From contig JAHIYV010000021.1 in the NCBI GenBank assembly GCA_018814635.1, forward strand, positions 1-5,120: a DNA stretch of 5,120 nucleotides, given 5' to 3'. The DNA is from Patescibacteria group bacterium (GTDB lineage Bacteria > Patescibacteriota > Minisyncoccia > Phycocordibacterales > JAGLOS01). The position numbers and the translations under genes are program-made. The notes under the pieces were generated by a model. It made no database searches and was not told the DNA's origin. It worked only from the letters and a program-made list of their open reading frames with translations. This document shows positions 1 through 5,120 of this stretch, one piece after another (the stretch's first letter is position 1; the number at the start of each line of letters is the position of its first letter).

Positions 1-1152
1 AATAACAAAAATTCTGATTTTCCAATAAATATCTTAGAAGATATTGTGTTCAGCGGTTTTATAATATTACATGACCCCCTTCGCTCTGATGTTAAAGAAT
101 CAATAAAAATAGCGCGTGGCGCTGGCGCGGAAGTAATTATGCTAACAGGCGATAACCCCATAACAGCTCTTAAAATTGCCGAGGAAGCGGGGATTGCTCT
201 ATCTAGCGCTACTGTTCTCACTGGAGCGGAAATTGAACAACTTGATGATAAAAAACTTTTGGAAATACTTCATCATCAAAAGGTTTTCGCGCGAGTGTTA
301 CCGAGTCAAAAACTCCGTATCGTTCATTTGTTGAAATCACAAGGAGAGATTGTCGCGATGACCGGAGATGGTATAAACGATGCTCCCGCGCTTCAATGCG
401 CCGATTTAGGCATCGCGCTTGGAAGTGGCACAGATGTCGCAAAAGAAGCGTCAGATATTGTTCTTCTTAATAATAGTTTCAGTATTATAGTCAAAGCAAT
501 TGAAGAAGGTCGTCGTATTCGTGACAATTTAAAAAAGATTATCGTTTATCTTATTTCAACAAGTTTTAGCGAATTATTTATCATTAGCGTTGCGATTATT
601 GCAATGGGAAAGGAGTTGCCAATTTTAGCGACTCAAATTCTTTGGATAAATATTATAGAAGAAGGGTTTATGAATTTTGCTTTTGCTTTTGAACCAGGAG
701 AAGCGGATATTATGAAAAGAAATCCAAAAGAAAGTTCTATGAAAGAAATTGTAACACCTAACCTTAAAAAACTAATAGCCATTATAGTATTAACCACAGG
801 AGTATTTTTAATCACACTTTATTTTGTGTTGTTGCGTTTAGAAATTGATATAGAAAAAATTAGGACTATAATGTTCATAGCGCTTTCAGTGAGTTCTATT
901 TTCTTTGCGTTTTCTATAAAAAATTTACATAAACCAATATGGAAAATTAATCCTTTTTCAAATAAATACCTTGTGTTCACTCTTTTAGCAAATTTTGGAG
1001 TATTGATCATAGCGTTAGTGTTACCACCTCTTCAAACACTTTTATCACTAACACCCTTGTCAGGGAATGAATTTTTCTTAATAATTGGAATTGGATTAAT
1101 AAACTTGTGTATTATTGAAATAGGTAAATATATAGTTTTTAGAAATAAATAA
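1..1152 (+). CDS. P2-type cation-transporting P-type ATPase, C-terminal part (5' end outside window)
   Basis: ATP-driven cation pump of the inner membrane. The frame is open back to base 1, so the GTG at 46 is an internal valine and the actuator domain, the DKTG phosphorylation site and M1-M4 lie upstream. Visible in the 383 residues: end of the P domain with TGD at 49-51 and the hinge motif TGDGINDAP starting at 121, then six hydrophobic segments matching M5-M10 at about 181-203, 208-230, 256-283, 289-306, 323-341 and 360-381. The TGDGINDAP motif, six C-terminal helices and a SERCA-like M5/M6 give the P2 (Ca2+/Na+/H+-type) assignment. The ion site differs from SERCA: M5 keeps Glu (E191) but has Ser for Asn768; M6 reads N-I-I-E-E-G where SERCA has N-L-V-T-D-G; M8 shows no acidic residue. 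The transported ion therefore cannot be named. rmuC follows after 13 nt, suggesting one transcript. Family call firm; substrate unknown. Confidence 0.95.
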   Translation, partial: NNKNSDFPINILEDIVFSGFIILHDPLRSDVKESIKIARGAGAEVIMLTGDNPITALKIAEEAGIALSSATVLTGAEIEQLDDKKLLEILHHQKVFARVLPSQKLRIVHLLKSQGEIVAMTGDGINDAPALQCADLGIALGSGTDVAKEASDIVLLNNSFSIIVKAIEEGRRIRDNLKKIIVYLISTSFSELFIISVAIIAMGKELPILATQILWINIIEEGFMNFAFAFEPGEADIMKRNPKESSMKEIVTPNLKKLIAIIVLTTGVFLITLYFVLLRLEIDIEKIRTIMFIALSVSSIFFAFSIKNLHKPIWKINPFSNKYLVFTLLANFGVLIIALVLPPLQTLLSLTPLSGNEFFLIIGIGLINLCIIEIGKYIVFRNK

Positions 1153-1165
1153 ATAAAAAATAATT

Positions 1166-2275
1166 ATGCTTACACTTAATATGGTTTTAGGATTAGTTAT
1201 AAGCGCTGTTGTTGGTGGAGCGCTTGTTTGGTTTTTTTTGTTGAGGACACAAAAAGATAAAGATGGAAAAGATCAAAGTTTTCTTATGATGCAACAACAA
1301 CTAAATCACTTAACTGAAACGCTGGATAACAAACTAGGAGCCTTTGAAAAACAGTTTGGACAATCCCACAAAGATATACAAGGAGCGGTCCGAGAGCAGT
1401 TTAATGAATCTCAAAAATTAGTTCAAAATATTGACAAGCGGGTTAACGAACAATTACTTTTTGTTAGTAAAGAAGTTGCTGAAGTTTCAGGATCTGCCAA
1501 ACAAATTTACGCGATTGGTGACCAGCTTCAAAACTTAGAAAAAGTTCTCAAACATCAAAAACAACGAGGTAGTCTTGGTGAAGCAAGTTTGGAGCTTTCG
1601 CTTGGTAATATTTTACCCCCAGACGCTTATACGATGCAGTACCTTTTTTCTGACGGTAGTCAAGTGGATGCTGTAATCAAAACAAAAGAAGGATTGATAC
1701 CGATTGACGCTAAATTTTCGTTGGATAATTATAATAGAATTGTAAATGAAACGGACGCTGATAAAAAAATTTTACTTGAAAAAGATTTTAAGAATGATTT
1801 AAAAAAACGTATTGATGAAACCGCAAAATATATAAGGCCTAAAGATGGCACGCTTCCGTTTGCGTTTATGTTTATTCCCGCTGAAGGTATTTATTACGAT
1901 TTGCTTGTAAATGAGGTGGGTTCAGTAAAAGTAAACACACGAAGTCTTATTGATTACGCTTATAGTGACAAAAATGTCATTATTGTTTCGCCAACCACTT
2001 TTTCTGCTTATTTACAGTCAGTTTTATACGGTTTCAAAGCGTTAAAAATTGAAGAATCCACAAAAGATATTCGCAAAAATGTAGGGCTTTTGGGGCGACA
2101 TATCGCGGCGTATGATGAGTTTTTCAAAAAACTAGGCAAGTCGCTTGGTACAACTGTAAACCATTACGACCACGCGCAAAAAGAGCTTGGAAAAATAGAT
2201 AAAGATATTTTAAGAATTGCCGGCGAATCTCCTCAAATAGAACAACTCTCAATAGATTCCCCGCGGGTGGAGTAA
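1166..2275 (+). CDS. rmuC: RmuC family protein, membrane-anchored coiled coil plus nuclease-like domain
   Basis: RmuC proteins are linked genetically in E. coli to limiting inversions at short inverted repeats and carry a domain of the PD-(D/E)XK restriction-endonuclease-like fold; the biochemical activity is not well established. The 369-residue product has an N-terminal hydrophobic helix at about 6-27, a Gln/Lys-rich predicted coiled coil at about 38-132, then the RmuC domain at about 134-350. Family signatures seen are GSLGE at 135-139, VDAVI from 167 (Asp168), IPIDAKFSLDNY with Asp181 and Lys183, and the SPTTF segment at 275-279. Asp168 with D181-A-K183 is the likely metal-binding core. 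It is shorter than E. coli RmuC (about 475 residues), mainly in the coiled coil and C-terminal tail. ATG 1166 is chosen because the membrane helix begins right after it; ATG 1181 is possible. No Shine-Dalgarno sequence is visible. It lies 13 nt after the ATPase gene, so co-transcription is likely. Confidence 0.93.
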   Translation: MLTLNMVLGLVISAVVGGALVWFFLLRTQKDKDGKDQSFLMMQQQLNHLTETLDNKLGAFEKQFGQSHKDIQGAVREQFNESQKLVQNIDKRVNEQLLFVSKEVAEVSGSAKQIYAIGDQLQNLEKVLKHQKQRGSLGEASLELSLGNILPPDAYTMQYLFSDGSQVDAVIKTKEGLIPIDAKFSLDNYNRIVNETDADKKILLEKDFKNDLKKRIDETAKYIRPKDGTLPFAFMFIPAEGIYYDLLVNEVGSVKVNTRSLIDYAYSDKNVIIVSPTTFSAYLQSVLYGFKALKIEESTKDIRKNVGLLGRHIAAYDEFFKKLGKSLGTTVNHYDHAQKELGKIDKDILRIAGESPQIEQLSIDSPRVE

Positions 2276-2281
2276 AAAAAT

Positions 2282-2296
2282 TAAAATGTAAAAATC
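2282..2296 (+). repeat. AT-rich intergenic repeat, copy 1
   Basis: The 15-mer TAAAATGTAAAAATC starts seven bases after the rmuC stop codon and recurs exactly at 4979-4993, with a near copy at 5106-5120. The sequence is low in complexity, so chance contributes. However, all three copies are intergenic, two of them lie just after the 3' end of an RNA or protein gene, and all have the same orientation. It is probably a member of a dispersed intergenic repeat; function unknown. Confidence 0.5.
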
Positions 2297-2345
2297 TGGG
2301 AATTTTTAGCCGGAATGAAGTTTTTAAACAGGCTCTAACAGAAAA

Positions 2346-2382
2346 TTTAGCCACTTGGAGGTTTCACCACCAAGTGGCTAAA
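2346..2382 (+). repeat. Strong hairpin (inverted repeat) downstream of rmuC
   Basis: TTTAGCCACTTGG (2346-2358) is exactly complementary to 2370-2382. Inside it, after one A-A mismatch, GGT (2360-2362) pairs with ACC (2366-2368), leaving a TTC loop. The total is 16 pairs in 37 nt. There is no U tract on the + strand (AGATAACT follows) and only four T on the - strand, so a classic intrinsic terminator is not supported. It may be a 3'-end stabiliser or processing structure, a protein-binding site, or a repeat-derived palindrome. TTTTAGCC at 2304-2311 could alternatively pair with GGCTAAAA at 2376-2383. Confidence 0.75.
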
Positions 2383-2397
2383 AGATAACTCGCAATC

Positions 2398-2419
2398 AAT
2401 AAACCCTGTGTTTATTTTC
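2398..2419 (+). terminator. Possible weak intrinsic terminator for the ATPase-rmuC transcript
   Basis: AATAAAC (2398-2404) pairs with GTTTATT (2410-2416) around a 5-nt loop, and TTCTT follows. The stem has only one G-C pair, so it would be weak alone. The stronger hairpin 15 nt upstream may help. No better terminator was seen between rmuC and ftsH. Confidence 0.3.
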
Positions 2420-2440
2420 TTGTGATATGCGTGATATAAT
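2412..2440 (+). promoter_or_regulatory. Upstream ftsH promoter (extended -10 type)
   Basis: A perfect TATAAT at 2435-2440 is preceded by TG at 2432-2433 in the TGnTATAAT arrangement of an extended -10 promoter. The best -35 at 17-bp spacing is TTTATT (2412-2417), which is poor but tolerated when the extended -10 is present. Predicted transcription start is near 2447, giving a 5' leader of about 50 nt for ftsH. That leader begins with the GC-rich block 2441-2462. Confidence 0.6.
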
Positions 2441-2463
2441 ACGCGTGCGTACCGCGCGCGATA

Positions 2464-2492
2464 TTGTGATTTGGTTAATTTTCAGGTATACT
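2464..2492 (+). promoter_or_regulatory. Proximal ftsH promoter, predicted to give leaderless mRNA
   Basis: TTGTGA at 2464-2469 (4/6 to the sigma70 -35) and TATACT at 2487-2492 (5/6 to -10) are separated by the ideal 17 bp. The start point expected 6-8 nt after the -10 is 2498-2500, at or beside the ATG at 2500. No Shine-Dalgarno sequence precedes that ATG, which agrees with leaderless translation. Confidence 0.65.
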
Positions 2493-2499
2493 GTGTTTT

Positions 2500-4521
2500 A
2501 TGAAATTGTTTAATAAAAACAAAGAAGAGAAAAAGGAAGAAATTTCTAAAAAAACTGTAAGCGGTGGAAGTGGTGGTGGAATACTGGGTGGCAATAAGTC
2601 ATTTTTTGGTAGCATAGTTAGTGTTATTTTAATGCTTCTTATTATAGCAACAGCTTATTCTTTTTTTGTTGATAAAAAAATAATTGAAGAAATTCCAGTT
2701 TCTATGCTCGCGCAAGATGTCATTAATGGTAAGGTGAAGCAGATTAAAGTGGAGGGAGAAAAACTCAACATTGACTATAATGTCGCTGAATCTGAAGAGC
2801 TCATTAAAAAGAAATCAAAAAAAGAAAACGAAGCGTCTCTTTCTGAAACATTAGTAAATTATGGTGTTACCCCCGAACAGTTAAGCGTTGTTAATATTGA
2901 AATTACAGGTCCGACAGGTGTGGGATATTGGTTAATTAATCTTGCTCCGTTTTTAATTCCTGTTTTATTTCTTATATTTTTCTTTTGGTTTATTTCACGA
3001 CAGGTAAAAGGGTCGGGTGGTATGCAAGCGTTTTCATTTGGACAATCTAAAGCGCGCATAATTGACCCAGATGATAAAAATCAACGAGTGGTTTTCAAAG
3101 ATGTTGCTGGAAACAAAGAAGCCAAAGAGGAACTTTATGAAATTGTTGATTTTCTCAAAAATCCAAAAAAATTTTTAGATATTGGAGCGCGTATTCCAAA
3201 AGGATTAATGTTAGTTGGAGCGCCGGGAACAGGGAAAACTTTAATGGCGCGAGCTGTGGCGGGAGAAGCTAGTGTTCCATTTTTTATTATTTCTGGCTCA
3301 GAGTTTGTGGAAATGTTTGTGGGTGTTGGTGCTTCACGAGTACGAGATCTTTTTAAGATAGCAAAAAAAGCGGCGCCAGCCATTATTTTTATTGATGAAA
3401 TTGATGCAGTGGGACGTGTGCGTGGCACTGGTGTTGGTGGAGGCAATGACGAAAGAGAGCAGACTCTCAATCAAATACTTGTTGAAATGGATGGCTTTGA
3501 GCCAAATGAAAAAGTAATAATAATTGCGGCAACAAACCGTCCTGATGTTCTTGACCCAGCTCTTTTACGACCTGGTCGGTTTGATAGGCGGGTGATGCTT
3601 AACTTACCTGATATTCATGATAGGGAGGCCATACTTGATATTAATATACAAAAAAAGCCGCTTGCTGAAGATGTTGTTCTGCGTGTTATTGCTGAGAGAA
3701 CCCCTGGTTTTTCTGGAGCTGATCTTGCGTCACTTATGAATGAAGCGGCTATTTTGGCGGCTCGTGAAAATAGGAAAAAAATTAGCCAATTTGACCTTGT
3801 TCGTTCTATTGAAAAAGTAATGCTTGGTCCTGTGCGTAAAAGTCATCTACTTACAAAAAAAGAAAAAGAAATTACAGCATACCATGAGGCTGGACATGCT
3901 CTTATTGCATCAGTGCTTCCGTATGCTGACCCTGTGCATAAAGTTACAATTATTTCAAGAGGAACAGCTGGTGGATATACTCTTAGTTTACCAATTTACG
4001 AAAAACATCTTCAAACAAAAAAAGATTTTCTTGATGACCTCGCTGTATTTCTTGGTGGTTTTGTGGTAGAAAAAATGATTTTTGATGATATTACAACAGG
4101 TCCGTCAAATGATCTTCAAGTTGCGACTGCCATTGCGCGCAGTATGGTGACATCGTATGGTATGTCGGACATAATTGGCCCTGTAGCTCTTGAGAGCCCC
4201 ACAGGTCGTGTTCAATTTGGGCGAGGCGTGAACGAGAATGAATATTCCGAAACAATGTCAGCTCACATTGATAAAGAAGTTTCGCGATTGATGAATGAGG
4301 CCTTGGAGCGAGCGAAGCAAGTTATCACTGAACACAAAGAAGTCCTTCATAAGATTGCTAAAGAGCTTATACAAAATGAAACGCTGGAAAGAAAAGAGTT
4401 TGAAAAAATACTTATTACTTGCGGTATTACACCCAAAAAACCTGAGGAAGACGATATAATCAAACAAGTTGCCAAAGAGGTCGTCGTTGAAAATGAAACA
4501 AAAAAAATTTATAAAAAATAA
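2500..4521 (+). CDS. ftsH: ATP-dependent zinc metalloprotease FtsH
   Basis: Membrane-anchored hexameric AAA+ protease that extracts and degrades damaged or unassembled membrane proteins and some regulatory cytosolic proteins. The 673 residues (E. coli 644) contain a Lys/Glu-rich N-tail with a Gly-rich stretch (21-31), TM1 at about 35-57, a short extracytoplasmic domain, TM2 at about 144-166, then the AAA+ module. That module has Walker A GAPGTGKT at 240-247 (K246), pore loop F-V-G at 273-275, Walker B IIFIDE at 295-300, and a second region of homology at 344-364 with Arg357, Arg360 and Arg363. The M41 peptidase has HEAGH at 462-466, and D538 in the SND context is the expected third zinc ligand. 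All catalytic residues are present. The C-tail is charged and overlaps the RNHCP gene by 29 nt. ATG 2500 fits the N-tail and TM1 spacing and lies directly behind a strong promoter, with no Shine-Dalgarno sequence. Assignment essentially certain. Confidence 0.99.
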   Translation: MKLFNKNKEEKKEEISKKTVSGGSGGGILGGNKSFFGSIVSVILMLLIIATAYSFFVDKKIIEEIPVSMLAQDVINGKVKQIKVEGEKLNIDYNVAESEELIKKKSKKENEASLSETLVNYGVTPEQLSVVNIEITGPTGVGYWLINLAPFLIPVLFLIFFFWFISRQVKGSGGMQAFSFGQSKARIIDPDDKNQRVVFKDVAGNKEAKEELYEIVDFLKNPKKFLDIGARIPKGLMLVGAPGTGKTLMARAVAGEASVPFFIISGSEFVEMFVGVGASRVRDLFKIAKKAAPAIIFIDEIDAVGRVRGTGVGGGNDEREQTLNQILVEMDGFEPNEKVIIIAATNRPDVLDPALLRPGRFDRRVMLNLPDIHDREAILDINIQKKPLAEDVVLRVIAERTPGFSGADLASLMNEAAILAARENRKKISQFDLVRSIEKVMLGPVRKSHLLTKKEKEITAYHEAGHALIASVLPYADPVHKVTIISRGTAGGYTLSLPIYEKHLQTKKDFLDDLAVFLGGFVVEKMIFDDITTGPSNDLQVATAIARSMVTSYGMSDIIGPVALESPTGRVQFGRGVNENEYSETMSAHIDKEVSRLMNEALERAKQVITEHKEVLHKIAKELIQNETLERKEFEKILITCGITPKKPEEDDIIKQVAKEVVVENETKKIYKK

Positions 4522-4792
4522 AGAAGATTTTACTTGTGAAAATTGCGGCGACCAAGTTGTGGGTAATGGTTATACTAATCATTGTCCCAAATGTTTGTGG
4601 AGCAAACATTTGGATATTTACCCAGGTGATCGCGCTTCAGATTGCAGGGGAATGATGGACCCTGTTAATGTTGAGATTAAGGGGGTTGAACACTTAATTA
4701 TGCATCGTTGTGAAAAATGTGGATACGAGAAAATAAATCAGGCAGCGCCACAAGATAATTTTGACGAAATAATATGGAATGCTTCTAATTAA
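4493..4792 (+). CDS. RNHCP-domain zinc-ribbon protein, function unknown
   Basis: Small cytoplasmic protein (99 residues from ATG 4493) of the family named for its RNHCP motif, for which I know no established biochemical role. Three cysteine pairs or near-pairs are seen: C15-x2-C18, C31-x2-C34 and C73-x2-C76, plus C51, which suggests zinc-ribbon folding. Family landmarks are TNHCPKC at 28-34 (Thr replacing the usual Arg), the PGDRASDC block at 44-51, and HRCEKCG at 71-77. The gene overlaps the end of ftsH by 29 nt in another frame, so it is translated from the same mRNA. The start is ambiguous: AGAGG at 4476-4480 lies 12 nt before ATG 4493 but 6 nt before an in-frame TTG at 4487 (two extra residues); TTG 4469 is also in frame. 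Homology begins near residue 12, so it does not decide. A terminator follows. Confidence 0.92.
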   Translation: MKQKKFIKNKEDFTCENCGDQVVGNGYTNHCPKCLWSKHLDIYPGDRASDCRGMMDPVNVEIKGVEHLIMHRCEKCGYEKINQAAPQDNFDEIIWNASN

Positions 4793-4820
4793 AATAAAGG
4801 GATGAGAAAAGTATTTAGTT

Positions 4821-4861
4821 AAAAAATATTCAAAATCGCATTGCGATTTTGAATATTTTTT
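4821..4861 (+). terminator. Bidirectional intrinsic terminator of ftsH-RNHCP operon
   Basis: Bases 4821-4840 are exactly complementary to 4842-4861, so allowing a 3-nt loop the hairpin has 19 bp, extendable by T4820-A4862. The core is ATCGC/GCGAT. The outer arms are an A6 run on the 5' side and a T6 run on the 3' side, giving a U tract on either strand. It lies 28 nt after the RNHCP stop codon, with no minus-strand gene in the window needing it. Confidence 0.88.
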
Positions 4862-4866
4862 AGTAC

Positions 4867-4872
4867 TATAAT
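4867..4872 (+). promoter_or_regulatory. -10 box of tRNA-Ile promoter
   Basis: A perfect TATAAT lies 21 nt before the first base of the tRNA. The expected start near 4879 gives a 5' leader of about 15 nt for RNase P to remove. The 17-bp position upstream (4844-4849, CGATTT) is a poor -35 and lies within the terminator palindrome; TTGCGA (4841-4846) is better but 20 bp away. The -10 is convincing; the -35 is not. Confidence 0.6.
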
Positions 4873-4893
4873 TGCTATTGTTAAGAAGATCAT

Positions 4894-4967
4894 CCGCCCT
4901 TAGCTCAGTTGGTTAGAGCACGGAGCTTATATCTCCGGGGTCCCAGGTTCAAGTCCTGGAGGGCGGA
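4894..4967 (+). tRNA. tRNA-Ile (anticodon UAU)
   Basis: A full cloverleaf can be drawn. Acceptor CCGCCCT (4894-4900) pairs with AGGGCGG (4960-4966). The D arm is GCTC/GAGC with an AGTTGGTTA loop. Anticodon stem CGGAG/CTCCG (4921-4925, 4933-4937) holds the loop CTTATAT, so the anticodon is TAT at 4928-4930. A 5-nt variable region follows. The T stem is CCAGG/CCTGG with loop TTCAAGT, and the discriminator is A4967, as expected for isoleucine. CCA is not encoded (CAT follows), so a CCA-adding enzyme is needed. UAU reads AUA directly; most bacteria use a CAU tRNA modified to lysidine by TilS instead. The C1-G72 end pair is unusual for tRNA-Ile. Confidence 0.93.
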
Positions 4968-4972
4968 CATTG

Positions 4973-5006
4973 AAAATGTAAAATGTAAAAATCAAAAATT
5001 AAAATG
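4973..5006 (+). repeat. AT-rich intergenic repeat, copy 2 (with internal AAAATG repeats)
   Basis: Contains AAAATG at 4973-4978, 4980-4985 and 5001-5006, and the exact 15-mer TAAAATGTAAAAATC at 4979-4993 shared with 2282-2296. It begins five bases after the tRNA discriminator and ends where the structured element at 5007 begins. No hairpin or ORF was seen in it. Confidence 0.55.
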
Positions 5007-5106
5007 ACCCAGCCCCTTCTCAGCTAATATTTTTTGAGAAGATGTTAACTGAGTATTACTTGGGTGTCCGACACCCAAGTGCTCAAGTAACACGAAGGAG
5101 CTGGGT
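5007..5106 (+). promoter_or_regulatory. Structured RNA element with sequestered Shine-Dalgarno (candidate riboswitch-like regulator)
   Basis: The ends form a long stem: ACCCAGC (5007-5013) with GCTGGGT (5100-5106), a C-A mismatch, then CCTTC (5015-5019) with GAAGG (5094-5098). Inside, ACTTGGGTGT (5058-5067) pairs with ACACCCAAGT (5071-5080) over a CCG loop, extended by TGAG/CTCA (5050-5053, 5082-5085) and GTTA/TAAC (5044-5047, 5088-5091). CTTCTCA (5016-5022) can instead pair with TGAGAAG (5035-5041), excluding the inner half of the long stem. The 3' arm contains GAAGGAG, a strong Shine-Dalgarno sequence 9 nt before ATG 5110. Pairing would hide it and the alternative hairpin would expose it. 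I recognise no known riboswitch class. A MITE-like insertion is the main alternative. Structure well supported; function inferred. Confidence 0.45.
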
Positions 5107-5120
5107 AAAATGTTAAAAAT
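5106..5120 (+). repeat. AT-rich intergenic repeat, near copy 3
   Basis: TAAAATGTTAAAAAT resembles the 15-mer at 2282-2296 and 4979-4993 with one extra T. It directly follows the structured element, so AT-rich repeat sequence stands on both sides of it. It overlaps the possible start codon at 5110, which weakens that gene call. Confidence 0.35.
5110..5120 (+). CDS. Possible start of a downstream gene (first codons only)
   Basis: ATG at 5110 stands 9 nt after AAGGAG (5095-5100), the best Shine-Dalgarno match in the window. Only Met-Leu-Lys and two bases are visible, so nothing can be said of the product. The ATG also fits the AT-rich repeat motif and may be fortuitous. Confidence 0.25.

Noticed and set aside
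46..48. GTG as start codon of the ATPase gene
   Set aside because: The frame is open to base 1 and P-type ATPases extend several hundred residues further upstream, so this is an internal Val.
2276..2499. CRISPR array or small ORF in the rmuC-ftsH gap
   Set aside because: No regularly spaced repeats; no convincing ORF with start signals. The gap is explained by repeat, hairpins and promoters.
3135..3470. 111-codon minus-strand ORF opposite the FtsH AAA+ domain
   Set aside because: Antisense shadow of highly conserved coding sequence; no promoter or ribosome-binding site seen. Other minus-strand ORFs were dismissed for the same reason.
3824..4069. 81-codon + strand ORF inside ftsH
   Set aside because: Lies wholly within the M41 peptidase coding region in another frame, covering the HEAGH codons; its Lys- and Leu-rich product resembles no family.
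4469..4471. TTG as start of the RNHCP gene
   Set aside because: No Shine-Dalgarno sequence before it; the extra N-terminal residues fall before the family homology. ATG 4493 or TTG 4487 fit AGAGG better.
1..4792. Recoded UGA (glycine), as in some CPR lineages
   Set aside because: No in-frame TGA in any of the four genes; all end at TAA and reach the expected family ends.
5007..5106. Integron attC site
   Set aside because: The inverted-repeat ends do not carry the RYYYAAC/GTTRRRY core-site pair in the right order, and there is no cassette or integrase nearby.

Overview
The window is an AT-rich, tightly packed bacterial segment with every gene on the + strand. It holds the 3' half of a P2-type cation-pumping P-type ATPase, rmuC, ftsH, a small RNHCP-family zinc-ribbon protein and a tRNA-Ile with anticodon UAU. 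Near the right edge lies a roughly 100-nt inverted-repeat element. The gene set, short sharply trimmed proteins, scarce Shine-Dalgarno sequences, a tRNA lacking encoded CCA and AT-rich intergenic repeats suggest a Candidate Phyla Radiation (Patescibacteria, probably Parcubacteria-like) genome. That placement is inference from gene character; no phylogenetic marker is present. The standard genetic code fits, since tryptophan is read from TGG and no in-frame TGA occurs.

Layout: 1-1152 is the C-terminal part of the ATPase, whose start lies before the window. 13 nt later rmuC (1166-2275) follows, probably in the same transcript. The 224-nt gap 2276-2499 holds a 15-nt AT-rich repeat, a near-perfect 13-bp hairpin without a U tract, a weak terminator-like hairpin and two stacked sigma70-type promoters. 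The promoter nearest ftsH would start transcription at or next to the ftsH ATG, implying a leaderless mRNA. ftsH (2500-4521) overlaps the RNHCP gene (4493-4792) by 29 nt, so these two are one operon, closed by a near-perfect 41-nt palindromic bidirectional terminator (4821-4861). A TATAAT box just beyond it serves tRNA-Ile(UAU) at 4894-4967.

The most unusual part is 4968-5120. Copies of an AT-rich repeat flank a 100-nt structured element (5007-5106). Its 3' arm contains the best Shine-Dalgarno sequence in the window (GAAGGAG), 9 nt before an ATG at 5110, and its 5' arm pairs with it. A second hairpin in the 5' half competes for the same anti-SD bases. This is the architecture of a translational riboswitch or similar cis-regulator. 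Terminal inverted repeats flanked by AAAATG also allow a MITE-like insertion reading. The two cannot be separated from this window alone.

Functionally the genes are housekeeping: ion transport, DNA maintenance (RmuC), membrane protein quality control (FtsH) with a co-transcribed zinc-ribbon protein of unknown role, and AUA decoding.
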